Assembly: GCA_965217075.1 (NCBI GenBank)
Contig: CBDCHC010000005.1
Location: 1-64,000, forward strand
Direction: 5' to 3'
Length of the DNA stretch: 64,000 bases
Origin: CBDCHC01 sp965217075
GTDB lineage: Bacteria > Pseudomonadota > Gammaproteobacteria > PS1 > Pseudothioglobaceae
Each line of letters starts with the position of its first letter. The first letter of the stretch is position 1. The position numbers were made by a program, and so were the translations under genes. The notes under the pieces are model-generated. The model had not been told where the DNA came from, made no database searches, and worked only from the letters and a program-made list of their open reading frames with translations. Shown one piece after another: positions 44,380-53,528 of the stretch.

Positions 44380-45140
44380 TATTTATTTTTTTATTATATA
44401 ACTCTTGTAAATAATCAATACATACAAAAGTATGTTTAGTTTTGTCGCCTGTAATTATATTAAAAGGTTTATTTGGTTCGCCTAAATTATTAAGCACTAC
44501 TAAAGCACCAGAAAAATTTTGATTTTTAGTATAGCTATTAATGGTAATAACACTATAAATATTAGCATTATTTGCTGATTTAATGCCATTCTCACTATCT
44601 TCAAATGCAATTACTTCATTAGCATTTAATTGCATTTTATCTAAAGTATATTTATAAATATCACCAGATGGTTTTTTATTATTAACAATATCCCCTGCAG
44701 CTATTACTGAAAATTTATTTAAATATTTTTCACCAAGAGTATGTATGATTATTGCTTCTATATTCTCATATGTAGTAGTTGTAGCTATTGCAATTTTTAA
44801 ATTAGCATTAATTGCTTCATCAAGTATTCTACTGATACCAGTGCGTAATTTTAGTTGGCCAGTCTGGATAATATTAATAAAATTATTGGTCTTTTTTTTA
44901 TGTATTTTAGCTACAAATTCGTCTAAATTATCTACTTTAAAATTAGTTAAAATATTGATTAATATAATATTTAATTCTTTCCTTGCCACCAGTTATTTTA
45001 AGTAGACGTTTATATGTATTATTTGACCAATGCCAATCAAGGTTAAGAGTTTTAAAGGCCGTATTAAATGCGTAAAGATGCGCATCTCTTTCCGTATTAG
45101 CTAAAGTGCCATCAACATCAAAGATTAAAGCTTTTAACAT
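44369..45140 (-). pseudogene. cbbY: CbbY-type HAD phosphatase, frameshifted
   Basis: Two overlapping frames make one HAD hydrolase. The first (45140-44943) begins MLKALIFDVDGTLANTERDAH with catalytic Asp8/Asp10 and reaches KITGGKERI. The second (open from 44989) carries the rest: EFVAKIHKKKT, LKLRTGISRILDEA, IAIATTTTYEN, AAGDIVNNKKPSGDIY, IAFEDSENGIKSANNANI and LNNLGEPNKPF. These order exactly as in proteobacterial CbbY, which dephosphorylates xylulose-1,5-bisphosphate, an inhibitory RuBisCO side product. One extra base near 44947-44952 (a TTTTAA stretch) explains the shift. The second frame alone lacks the nucleophile. It could be real decay, slippage-rescued or a sequencing error. Confidence 0.85.
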
Positions 45141-45214
45141 AAGAAAATTACAAAAAAATTACAATTTTATCTCATATAGGTATAAAATTTCTCTTTTATT
45201 TTTTGAAATATGTT

Positions 45215-45622
45215 ATGAAATCAAATTTGAATGATACAGAGGAGTATCAGGTTAAGGACGGTGAAAAGTTTATGAGTGCTGAGCAAGTTAAGTATTTTAA
45301 AAATAAACTTATTGCTTGGAAAAAACAGCTAATAGCTGATGCTAATGTTACTATAAATCATATAAAGAGTAATGATAATCATGTTGCAGATGCTAATGAT
45401 CGTGCTACTTTAGAGGAAGAATTTACTTTAGAGTTAAAGGCGCGTGATAGAGAAAATAAATTAATTAGTAAAATTGATCAAGCATTGCACACTATTGAAT
45501 TAGAGGAATATGGTTATTGCGCTACTTGTGGTGCTGAAATCGGTCTTTCTAGATTAGAGGCCAGACCAACAGCAGAGGAGTGTATTGATTGTAAAACTAT
45601 TTCTGAACGTAAAGAATTATAA
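45215..45622 (+). CDS. dksA: RNA polymerase-binding transcription factor DksA
   Basis: Secondary-channel factor that with ppGpp retunes transcription of rRNA and amino acid genes. The ATG at 45215 (135 residues) is taken rather than a TTG at 45203. The coiled coil carries the tip DxxDRA motif (DANDRAT) needed for activity, followed by EEEFTLELKARDRENKLI. The C4 zinc finger is CATC...CIDC, with LEARPTAEECIDCKT. E. coli DksA is 151 residues; the difference is N-terminal. Three bases before cmk. Confidence 0.95.
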   Translation: MKSNLNDTEEYQVKDGEKFMSAEQVKYFKNKLIAWKKQLIADANVTINHIKSNDNHVADANDRATLEEEFTLELKARDRENKLISKIDQALHTIELEEYGYCATCGAEIGLSRLEARPTAEECIDCKTISERKEL

Positions 45623-45625
45623 TAT

Positions 45626-46264
45626 ATGCGAGAGATCCTTACTATTGATGGTGCAAGCGGCACAGGTAAAGGAACAGTTGCAAAAATTATAGCTAAACAA
45701 AAAAAGTGGAATTTACTTGACTCAGGCATTATTTATCGTGCTTTAGCATTTAAAGCACAGCAAAATAATGTTAATGACGAGGATAGTATAGTTCAATTAG
45801 CACTTAAGTTAGATTTAACATTCGGTAAATATATTTTGTTAGATAATATAAATATAGAAAAAATTTTACGTACAGAAGATATTGCTGCTTTTGCTTCTAA
45901 GTTGGCAGTATTTAGCAAAGTACGTAAGGCGTTATTGGAATTACAAAGAGGTTTTGCAGTAGGAAAAGGTTTAGTTGCAGATGGTAGAGATATGGGTACA
46001 GTAGTTTTCCCTCAAGCAAAATATAAAGTATTTTTAACGGCTAATACTAAGATTCGTGCACTTAGACGCGCCAAAGAGTTGCAACTTACAAATGAGTCTG
46101 GTAAAATTGATAAAATTTTGCAGAGCATGGATAAAAGGGATAAGAGGGATAAAACGCGTGGCATTAGCGCTCTTATACCAGCAAAAGATGCAGTTATAAT
46201 TGATACTAGCGATAGTTCAGTTAAAGTTGTGGTGGATAAGATTAACGAACTTATCTTTAATTAA
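45626..46264 (+). CDS. cmk: (d)CMP kinase
   Basis: Phosphorylates CMP and dCMP. 212 residues (E. coli 227). P-loop DGASGTGKGT at about 8-17, LLDSGIIYRALA (substrate-binding Ser/Tyr/Arg), VADGRDMGTVVFP and the lid region RDKRDKTRGISALIPAKDA. The gene order cmk-rpsA-ihfB is conserved in gammaproteobacteria and present here. Usual alpha/beta kinase insertion is shortened in the middle. Confidence 0.97.
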   Translation: MREILTIDGASGTGKGTVAKIIAKQKKWNLLDSGIIYRALAFKAQQNNVNDEDSIVQLALKLDLTFGKYILLDNINIEKILRTEDIAAFASKLAVFSKVRKALLELQRGFAVGKGLVADGRDMGTVVFPQAKYKVFLTANTKIRALRRAKELQLTNESGKIDKILQSMDKRDKRDKTRGISALIPAKDAVIIDTSDSSVKVVVDKINELIFN

Positions 46265-46330
46265 TTACCCGGTATAAATAATCTTAATCGTTTTGATTAA
46301 TTATAACGGTCAATATCAACAATAGATCAT

Positions 46331-48007
46331 ATGTCAGATTCGTTTCAAGAATTATTTGAGAGCAATATAGAGCAACAAGTTAAAATTAATTCCATTATTC
46401 CAGGAATAGTTATAAAAATTTATCGGGAAAAAATCGTATTAAATGTTGGACTAAAATCAGAGGGTTTTATTGATATCAGTCAATTTAAAAATAAAGATGG
46501 AGAAGTTAGTATTAAAGAGGGTGATGTTGTTGAGGTAGCACTTGAATCTATTGACGATGGATTAGGCAACACTATTGTCTCTTATACTAAAGCACAACAT
46601 ATTAAAATATGGCAGGAATTAAGTAATGCCATGGAGACAAAAAAAATAGTCAAAGGTATTGTTAATAGTAAAATAAAAGGCGGACTGGCGGTTGATATTG
46701 GTATTGTTAAAGCTTTTTTACCAGGTTCTTTAATAGATATTCATCCTATATCTGTAGATGATTTTGATTATTTAAATGGACAAGAAATTGAGGTTTTAGT
46801 TATTAAAATGGACGAGGTACGCAATAATGTTGTGATATCAAGGAAGGCAGTATTACAAGAGGTTAATGCGGTAGATAGAGAGGTATTAGTTGCAGGACTT
46901 AAAGAAGGACAAGAAATAGATGGTATTGTTAAGAATTTAGTTGATTATGGTGCATTTGTTGATTTAGGCGGAGTTGATGGTTTATTGCATATTAATGATA
47001 TTTCATGGGATAGAGTTTATCACCCTTCAGAAAAATTAAAAATAGGTGATAGAATAAAAGCTAAAGTGCTTAGTTTTGATGTAGAAAGAATACGTGTATC
47101 TTTAGGCCTTAAACAATTAACAGCTAGCCCGTGGGATGGTATTACAGAAAAATTACCAGCAGGTAAAAAAGTACTAGGTACTGTTAGCAATATTACTGAT
47201 TATGGTGCTTTTGTTAAAATTGGAGAAGGTATTGAAGGGTTAGTGCATACTAGTGAATTAGACTGGACAAATGCCAATGCTCGTGCTGCTAAACTTGTTA
47301 AATTAGGACAGGAGGTAGAGGTAGTTATTTTAGATATTAACGAAAGTTTGCATCGTGTTGCTCTTAGCATGAAACAAGCACAAAATAATCCATGGTCAGA
47401 ATTTGATATGCAACACAAAAAAGGCGATAAGTTAACTGCTAATATTCGCTCTATCACTGATTTTGGTTTATTTGTAGGATTAACTGGCGGTATTGATGGT
47501 TTAGTATATTTAGCAGATATTTCTTGGGAAAAGCTTTCAAGCGATGAAATTACAAAGACATATAAAAAAGGTCAAGAAATAGAGGTGGTAGTGCTTAATA
47601 TAGATGTAGAAAAAGAGCGAATATCGCTTGGAATTAAACAGCTTCAGCAAGACAATTTTAGTTTGTTTGTAGCTGAAAATAGTAAAAATAGTATTGTAGT
47701 TGGTAAAATAGTTGAGCTTGATGCTAAAGGAGCAGTGATTGAGTTGGCAGATGAAGTGAATGGTTATTTAAAAGTAAGTGAAATATCTGCTACTGAAAAA
47801 ATAAATGATGCCACAACAAAATTAAATAAAGGCGATGAAATAGAAGCAATAATTGTTAAAATAGATAATAAAAATCGTAATATATTATTAAGCATTAAAG
47901 CTAAAGATATTGCTGTTGAAAGAAGAGAAATTGCGGATTATAATAAACAAGTAAGTAAGCCTACTGGTGCTACTATGGGTGATTTGTTTGAGGATGCACA
48001 AGGTTAA
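46331..48007 (+). CDS. rpsA: 30S ribosomal protein S1
   Basis: RNA-binding protein that brings structured or SD-poor mRNAs to the 30S subunit. 558 residues (E. coli 557) with six S1 domains at roughly 18-85, 103-168, 189-257, 274-344, 361-431 and 448-515, recognised by repeated VxDYGAFV, GLLHINDISWD, GLVHTSELDW and KRIxVSLGLKQ-like blocks. The leader (46265-46330) contains a small six-pair hairpin at 46284-46300; whether it takes part in the S1 autoregulation known in enterics is unproven. Many genes in this window have no visible Shine-Dalgarno, which would make S1 important. Confidence 0.98.
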   Translation: MSDSFQELFESNIEQQVKINSIIPGIVIKIYREKIVLNVGLKSEGFIDISQFKNKDGEVSIKEGDVVEVALESIDDGLGNTIVSYTKAQHIKIWQELSNAMETKKIVKGIVNSKIKGGLAVDIGIVKAFLPGSLIDIHPISVDDFDYLNGQEIEVLVIKMDEVRNNVVISRKAVLQEVNAVDREVLVAGLKEGQEIDGIVKNLVDYGAFVDLGGVDGLLHINDISWDRVYHPSEKLKIGDRIKAKVLSFDVERIRVSLGLKQLTASPWDGITEKLPAGKKVLGTVSNITDYGAFVKIGEGIEGLVHTSELDWTNANARAAKLVKLGQEVEVVILDINESLHRVALSMKQAQNNPWSEFDMQHKKGDKLTANIRSITDFGLFVGLTGGIDGLVYLADISWEKLSSDEITKTYKKGQEIEVVVLNIDVEKERISLGIKQLQQDNFSLFVAENSKNSIVVGKIVELDAKGAVIELADEVNGYLKVSEISATEKINDATTKLNKGDEIEAIIVKIDNKNRNILLSIKAKDIAVERREIADYNKQVSKPTGATMGDLFEDAQG

Positions 48008-48008
48008 T

Positions 48009-48290
48009 ATGAATAAAAACCAACTAATTAAAGTAATTGCTAATGATTTTAACTTATCAATTCATGAGGTTAAAAATAACATTAACATTATCATAGATAC
48101 CATAACTAATTCTATTAAATCAGGTGAAGGATGTGAAATTAGAGGATTTGGTTCTTTTAGCAGAAAGTATAAAAAATCTAGAGTTGGCATTAATCCTAAA
48201 ACTAGAGAAAAAACTATAGTTGAAGAGAAATTTACATCATTTTTTAAAACTAGTAAAGAATTAAAAAAAATAGTAGATAATAAAAGATAA
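48009..48290 (+). CDS. ihfB: integration host factor beta subunit
   Basis: DNA-bending HU-family protein, partner of IhfA. The ATG at 48009 (93 residues) is used; an upstream in-frame Leu codon start lies inside rpsA. Seen: helix-turn dimer region at 1-45, then EIRGFGSFS and NPKTREK with the DNA-intercalating Pro arm. IHF-beta rather than HU is supported by the GFGSFS core, the length and position directly after rpsA (one base gap). Confidence 0.93.
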   Translation: MNKNQLIKVIANDFNLSIHEVKNNINIIIDTITNSIKSGEGCEIRGFGSFSRKYKKSRVGINPKTREKTIVEEKFTSFFKTSKELKKIVDNKR

Positions 48291-48311
48291 TTACATTAAA
48301 ATTTACACTTT

Positions 48312-48387
48312 GGGTCGTTAGCTCAGTTGGTAGAGCACCGCACTTTTAATGCGATGGTCGAGCGTTCGAATCGCTCACGACCCACCA
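48312..48387 (+). tRNA. tRNA-Lys (anticodon TTT)
   Basis: 76 bases fold as a cloverleaf: acceptor GGGTCGT/ACGACCC, D arm GCTCAGTTGGTAGAGC, anticodon stem CCGCA/TGCGA around CTTTTAA with anticodon TTT (one mismatch-like pair in the stem), T arm GAGCG/CGCTC with TTCGAAT, and an encoded CCA. The ends are nearly identical to E. coli tRNA-Lys. It lies 21 bases after ihfB; no separate promoter was recognised, so it may be read from upstream. Confidence 0.98.
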
Positions 48388-48412
48388 CTAATTAATAAAA
48401 AAAACTAAGGCT

Positions 48413-51235
48413 TTATAATAATATTAAACTATCTGCTAAAGGCTCTATAGAGATGACTATATTGTTTAATGTTATTTGTATATCAGTGCCGGCATTATCA
48501 CCATTAGCATCTATATTTATTATAGTATTATTATTATTGTTGGTGATAGTTAGAAAATTATTTAAATCATCCGCATTAGCATAAGTTAATAAGTTAGATA
48601 AATCTAGGTTATCCATTAGTAGAGAAAATCCATAAATAATGTCATTGCCATCATTTATATTATTATATACTATAGTATCGCTACCATTGCCAGCGTATAT
48701 ATTATCATTTCCACCGCCACCGGTTATTATATTACTACCGTCATAAACATATATATTGTTATTAGCATTATTAGCAATAATTTGATTATCGCCATTATTA
48801 CCATATATATTATTTACACTTGTTGTAATATGATTATCAGCATTAATCGTAAGCTCTGCATTATATTTAGTGATAAAATCACCATCTATAGTAATTTCTT
48901 TTATTTGTATATCATTAACTGCATAAAACCCTTTATTAAGTAAAAATCCATTCTCTGTTGAACTAAGACCTAAATTACGCATACCATTACTATCAGGAGC
49001 TATTTGCCAGTTATTACCGCCATCAATAGAGTATTCCCAATTGCTGCTATTAACTAAATTATCTATTTTAAATACAGGAACTGTAGTATTATTATCTATA
49101 AAAGAAAAACTCAAATCATTTTGTTTTTCGCTTATAATAATTTGAGTTACAGAACTATAATACTTAAAATCAGTAACATTATTATTAATATTAACTTTAA
49201 TATTACTTATATCAGTAGTTTGAGTTATAGTAAAAAAAGTATTACCAGCGCCATTTTCCCAGTTAATACCAGCATTTGTACTCCATTGCCAATCAGTATC
49301 ATTATTAATTCCTATTATATTTATAACTCCATTACTGGTCCTACCATCTTTAGCATTTATACCATTATCATCAGATAATATTAAGGCTGTTGTTACATTG
49401 ATAGCACTAGAGTTTTTTTGGTAAACAGTATTAATATTGCAAGCATTGTCAATTTGTCTAACTTGAATTTGGTTTACAGCATAGTTACCAGCTTCTAAGG
49501 TAAAAAAATCACTACTATCTTGGGTTATTACTTGAGTCCAAGTAGCTCCACTATCAACTGAATATTCCCAAAATTCATCACTTAAGCCAGTAACTTCAAC
49601 AATACCTTGTATTTCAGTATTTCTAGTATTGATAGAATAATTATCATTTGGGGCGCTAGTATCTAATATTGCAATACCATTTTCATTTAATAAATAATGT
49701 TTTTCAATATTATTTGTTCTACGAACAGCAATATCTTGCTTATTGTACTGTTGATCATTGTTTGCATCAGTTGGTAGTTTAAAATATTTGCCACCACCAG
49801 TATACCAATTATTGCCGTCATAGGTATATTCCCAGTTACCAATATTATTTATAGAAAAAATACCCACTCTATCAAACATAGTTATGCTATCAGTTGGATT
49901 TTGCCCACTATCCTTTTCTAATGATAAAAATATTCTATCATTTAAATATCCTTCGTAGTTATTATTATTGATATAGCTATCTAAAATATTAATATTATCA
50001 TTAGCTGCATTAGTTTTTGCTGCTCCAATTGCCAATTGCTCTTTAGCGCTTTCTTTTAAACTTATCCCAGTTGTATCAATATTAATACCATTTTTTAAAA
50101 TATTAATACTATCACTTACATCGCCAATCCCAGAAATTGCCGCTAAAGTTTTGCCATAATTAATAGAAGCCTCATTGGCATTTATTAAATCAGGATTAAC
50201 TATAGTTTTTTTATTCATAGAGCTAACAAGAGGGGTTGGTATATTAGTAATAATATTATCAAGACCAAATGCTTGAGCAATGTTATTATTAGTTGCATCA
50301 ACTTCACTAATACTAAGAGTTGTGTTTTGTGCTAATTTTCCTGAAACACTAATACCCATTAATTGTGCTGCTATGGTAGTAATGGGGGTAATAGTTATTT
50401 TAGTATTTTCACCTGTGGTATTAAAGACAGCAAATAACATAACATTTAAGTCAATTTCTTCACCTGTTTTTTCATCTACATAATCATCACTATCTATGTA
50501 GCCATTTTTAGCTGATTTATCAGTAACACTAACATAACCGGCGCCTTTATAAGTACCTAAATTAGCATTAAATTTATTATCTTTAAAAGCCCCATCACTG
50601 ATGTAAGTGCCATCATTTTTATAAAATTTAACTACAAGACTATTTGTAGCTATAATTTCACCTAACACTATAATAGCAGAAATAGTATTAGCACTAAGTA
50701 GTGGGGCAGCAGCTGCTGCAGTAGCAGTACCAGCTGCAACACCAATACCAACACCAGTAGCAGCAACACCAGCAATACTTGAAGTAGAAAATCCCTCGCC
50801 ATAATATACTTCAGTAAAGCTTTCAGCGAATAACGGTGATTTAGCAGTGCTAATTTTAGATAATGTTGCATCATCACCATTAAAAAATACAATTTCTGAA
50901 CCATCTGCTAGTCCAATAAAATTACCTTCAGTAACATAATATATGTTATCTTGAGCTGGTAAAGATACAATGCATGATAAATCTGTAGTGCAGTTATTAA
51001 AATATTCATCAAAGATAATATTAGTGTTATTTTCTAGAGATATTTCTAAATTATTACCATTTTTACTAGCAATATAAGCTTTATTAGTATCTATAATATA
51101 ATTATTGCCAAAATCAATGGTTATGTGTTTGTCAGTTTTTATTGTAGGCTGTACAATTTCATTAGTAAAATATTTACTAGCCTCTTGTGCTTTTTGCTGC
51201 AGAGCTCTTAGTTCTTTGGCTGTTTTTGTTGGCAT
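48413..51235 (-). CDS. large secreted adhesin-like protein with RTX repeats and T1SS-type C-terminus
   Basis: 940 residues, Asn-rich. In order: a charged N-terminus with no Sec signal, a prefix-like region ending in a Gly/Ala-rich hydrophobic stretch (about 155-190), a long middle part, four domains each carrying a WxYSxDGGxxW motif (NWEYTYDGNNW, FWEYSVDSGATW, DWQWSTNAGINW, NWEYSIDGGNNW), a short degenerate RTX block (GGGGNDNIYAGNGSDTI, near 830-860), and an end with a DANGDNAGTDIQITL element typical of type I secretion targets. It is probably exported by a type I system and displayed or released. No transporter genes are in the window. It follows folK by 25 bases on the same strand. Target and receptor unknown. 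Confidence 0.85.
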   Translation of the reverse strand: MPTKTAKELRALQQKAQEASKYFTNEIVQPTIKTDKHITIDFGNNYIIDTNKAYIASKNGNNLEISLENNTNIIFDEYFNNCTTDLSCIVSLPAQDNIYYVTEGNFIGLADGSEIVFFNGDDATLSKISTAKSPLFAESFTEVYYGEGFSTSSIAGVAATGVGIGVAAGTATAAAAAPLLSANTISAIIVLGEIIATNSLVVKFYKNDGTYISDGAFKDNKFNANLGTYKGAGYVSVTDKSAKNGYIDSDDYVDEKTGEEIDLNVMLFAVFNTTGENTKITITPITTIAAQLMGISVSGKLAQNTTLSISEVDATNNNIAQAFGLDNIITNIPTPLVSSMNKKTIVNPDLINANEASINYGKTLAAISGIGDVSDSINILKNGINIDTTGISLKESAKEQLAIGAAKTNAANDNINILDSYINNNNYEGYLNDRIFLSLEKDSGQNPTDSITMFDRVGIFSINNIGNWEYTYDGNNWYTGGGKYFKLPTDANNDQQYNKQDIAVRRTNNIEKHYLLNENGIAILDTSAPNDNYSINTRNTEIQGIVEVTGLSDEFWEYSVDSGATWTQVITQDSSDFFTLEAGNYAVNQIQVRQIDNACNINTVYQKNSSAINVTTALILSDDNGINAKDGRTSNGVINIIGINNDTDWQWSTNAGINWENGAGNTFFTITQTTDISNIKVNINNNVTDFKYYSSVTQIIISEKQNDLSFSFIDNNTTVPVFKIDNLVNSSNWEYSIDGGNNWQIAPDSNGMRNLGLSSTENGFLLNKGFYAVNDIQIKEITIDGDFITKYNAELTINADNHITTSVNNIYGNNGDNQIIANNANNNIYVYDGSNIITGGGGNDNIYAGNGSDTIVYNNINDGNDIIYGFSLLMDNLDLSNLLTYANADDLNNFLTITNNNNNTIINIDANGDNAGTDIQITLNNIVISIEPLADSLILL

Positions 51236-51260
51236 TAAGATTATTTAATAAAAAATAAGC

Positions 51261-51743
51261 TTATATTATACGTAATAAATTGATATTTTTTTGTAGTTTT
51301 TTAATCAACTTATCAATACTTCCCAGAGTAGGTATTATTAATTTTGGTGTAATTTCTATAAGCGGTACTAATACAAAATCTCTATTTGCCATTTCAGGGT
51401 GAGGGACTATTAAGTTTTTATTTTTTATTATTTTATCACCAAAAAGCAATATATCTAAATCTATAGTTCTTGCCCCCCATTTTTTTAATTTTACTCTATG
51501 TTGTTGTTGTTCTATATCTTGGCAAATACTCAGCAAATCTAAAGCGTTAATACTACTTGTCTGAATCTTACATACAGCATTTAAATAATCTGGTTGTTTA
51601 GAGCTATCAAATGGTTTGGATTTATAAATACCTGATAAAGATATAATTTTAATATTTTTGTTATTACTTAGAGATAGTAATGCATTTTTTATTTGTTGTT
51701 CTGGTTTATTTAGATTAGAGCCAAGTCCTATATATGAAAACAT
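51261..51743 (-). CDS. folK: 2-amino-4-hydroxy-6-hydroxymethyldihydropteridine pyrophosphokinase
   Basis: HPPK transfers pyrophosphate from ATP to the pterin in folate synthesis. 160 residues (E. coli 159). Seen: YIGLGSNLNKPE at the start, SGIYKSKPFDSSKQPDYLNAVCKI, and the catalytic loop KKWGARTIDLDILLFGD with the magnesium Asp pair, then HPEMANRDFVLVPL. Two bases after proB on the same strand; folP is not adjacent. Confidence 0.96.
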   Translation of the reverse strand: MFSYIGLGSNLNKPEQQIKNALLSLSNNKNIKIISLSGIYKSKPFDSSKQPDYLNAVCKIQTSSINALDLLSICQDIEQQQHRVKLKKWGARTIDLDILLFGDKIIKNKNLIVPHPEMANRDFVLVPLIEITPKLIIPTLGSIDKLIKKLQKNINLLRII

Positions 51744-51745
51744 AT

Positions 51746-52504
51746 TTAATGAATTATCGTACCTACGCTTTCTTCTGTTAGTATTTTAGATAAATTATTA
51801 ATATTATTACCATTTATAATATGTACCACGCATTTTGCTACTTTACTTGCTAATACTTTAGATAACATACCACCGGTGCCAACTCTAGAATCACTAATGC
51901 TACTAGCAAATGAAGTTAACCTAGTATCATTTTTCTTAATATTGCTAATAAGTTTTGCATTTTTATTTGTAACTGGATTATCATCAAATAAGCCATCTTT
52001 ATCTGTAAGGATAATTAATTTATCTGCGGCAATAAGGTTGGCTACTAATGCTGATAAATTATCATTATCACCAAATTTTATTTCATCTGTAGCTATAGTA
52101 TCATTTTCATTTATAATTGGTACTACAGACCAATTAAGTAAATTATTAATAGTAGAGTAAATATTATCATAATATTTTTTATTTATTAAATTATCGTTAG
52201 TTAATAATATTTGTGCGGCTTGAAGATTAAATATATTAAATTTTTGCTGGTAAATATGCATTAATTTCATTTGACCAATACTAGCAAGAGATTGTAGCTG
52301 ATGAATATCTATTGGTTTATCAGTTATATTTAAAGATGACATGCCACTGGCTATAGCGCCGCTTGAAACTAGAATTATTTTAATATTATTATTATGAAAA
52401 ATATTTATTTTTTCAGCTAAGCTTTGTATTAGCTGTAAGTTAATGTTGGTACCATTATTAGTAAGCAATGATGAACCTATTTTAATTACCCATATCTTAT
52501 TCAT
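51746..52504 (-). CDS. proB: glutamate 5-kinase lacking the PUA domain
   Basis: First step of proline synthesis. 252 residues: the amino-acid kinase domain is complete (KIGSSLLT near residue 8, LVSSGAIASGM, PIINENDTIA, FGDNDNLSALVANLIAADKLIILTDKDGL, GTGGMLSKV), but the C-terminal PUA domain of E. coli ProB (367 residues) is missing. PUA-less glutamate kinases are known in several lineages and are active, so this is a natural short form, not a truncation artefact: the stop is followed directly by folK. Overlaps obgE by eight bases. proA is not in the window. Confidence 0.93.
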   Translation of the reverse strand: MNKIWVIKIGSSLLTNNGTNINLQLIQSLAEKINIFHNNNIKIILVSSGAIASGMSSLNITDKPIDIHQLQSLASIGQMKLMHIYQQKFNIFNLQAAQILLTNDNLINKKYYDNIYSTINNLLNWSVVPIINENDTIATDEIKFGDNDNLSALVANLIAADKLIILTDKDGLFDDNPVTNKNAKLISNIKKNDTRLTSFASSISDSRVGTGGMLSKVLASKVAKCVVHIINGNNINNLSKILTEESVGTIIH

Positions 52505-53492
52505 ATTTTGTTACTAATTCTGCTAATTTATAAATTAATTGTTGACAGCCATTACCATTTATAGCCGATATTAATAAAACTTCTTTATGTTTTATTTTGC
52601 TAATAAAATCAGTTATAAGATCATCTGTTGTTAATAAATCAATTTTATTTATAACTACAATCCTTGGTTTATTGAATAATTTTTTGTCGTACATTGCTAA
52701 TTCTTTTTCTATGATTTTATAATTATCAATAGCATTACTATCATCTATAGGTTTAATATCAACTATATGTAGTAAAATTTTAGTCCTATTTAAATGTTTT
52801 AAAAACTCAAAACCAAGCCCACTGCCCTTGCTAGCACCCATTACTAGACCAGGGATATCAGCTATAGTAAAGCTTTTATCATCGGTATTTATTACGCCAA
52901 GCGAGGGAATTAGCGTAGTAAATGGGTAGTCTGCTACTTTTGCTTTACTGTTAGATATTTGTCTAATTAAGCTAGATTTACCTGCATTTGGCATACCTAA
53001 CAAACCTATGTCGGCCATAATATTTAGTTCTAACAATAGCTCTCTCTTTTCACCTTTACTGCCTTTGGTTATTTGTCTTGGAGCACGATTTATACTTGAT
53101 TTAAACCTAGCATTGCCTATGCCATGAAATCCACCTTTAGCTACTAATATTTTTTCACCATTTTTTGTAATTTCTCCTATAATTTCTTCAGTTGTATTGT
53201 CTATAATAGTAGTGCCAAGTGGTATATTTATTAATAAATCATCGCTTGATTTGCCCCTACAATTAGCGCTACTACCAGCCATACCATTTTTAGCAGTAAA
53301 AAATTTATGAAACCTAAATTCGCTTAAAGTATTTATATTATTAGCGCCGATTAGATATACATTGCCACCATCTCCACCGTCTCCACCATCAGGACCACCA
53401 AATGGAATAAATTTTTCTCTTCTAAAGCTAAGAAAACCATTGCCACCATCACCAGCTTTAATAGTAATTGCAGCGTTATCTACAAATTTCAT
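52497..53492 (-). CDS. obgE: Obg family GTPase ObgE/CgtA
   Basis: Large GTPase that checks 50S subunit assembly. 331 residues. The Obg domain (1-158) has the Gly-rich RREKFIPFGGPDGGDGGDGG loops; the GTPase domain has G1 GMPNAGKSS at 166-174, G3 DIPGLVMGASKGSGLG, and NKID as G4 with SAINGNG as G5. The acidic C-terminal tail of enteric ObgE is absent. It is followed by proB (overlap eight bases); rplU and rpmA, the usual upstream neighbours, are not present, and the gene is divergent from waaA. Confidence 0.97.
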   Translation of the reverse strand: MKFVDNAAITIKAGDGGNGFLSFRREKFIPFGGPDGGDGGDGGNVYLIGANNINTLSEFRFHKFFTAKNGMAGSSANCRGKSSDDLLINIPLGTTIIDNTTEEIIGEITKNGEKILVAKGGFHGIGNARFKSSINRAPRQITKGSKGEKRELLLELNIMADIGLLGMPNAGKSSLIRQISNSKAKVADYPFTTLIPSLGVINTDDKSFTIADIPGLVMGASKGSGLGFEFLKHLNRTKILLHIVDIKPIDDSNAIDNYKIIEKELAMYDKKLFNKPRIVVINKIDLLTTDDLITDFISKIKHKEVLLISAINGNGCQQLIYKLAELVTKYE

Positions 53493-53528
53493 TTATTTTA
53501 AGTAATTAAAGGATTAAAATTAAGTTTT

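Noticed and set aside
46284..46300. Small hairpin in the rpsA leader as a regulatory element
   Set aside because: Only six A+T-rich pairs and one G-C; too weak to claim S1 autoregulation from sequence alone.
51265..51270. TATAAT on the minus strand before the large adhesin gene
   Set aside because: Lies in the 3' end of folK without a -35 partner; left as unproven.
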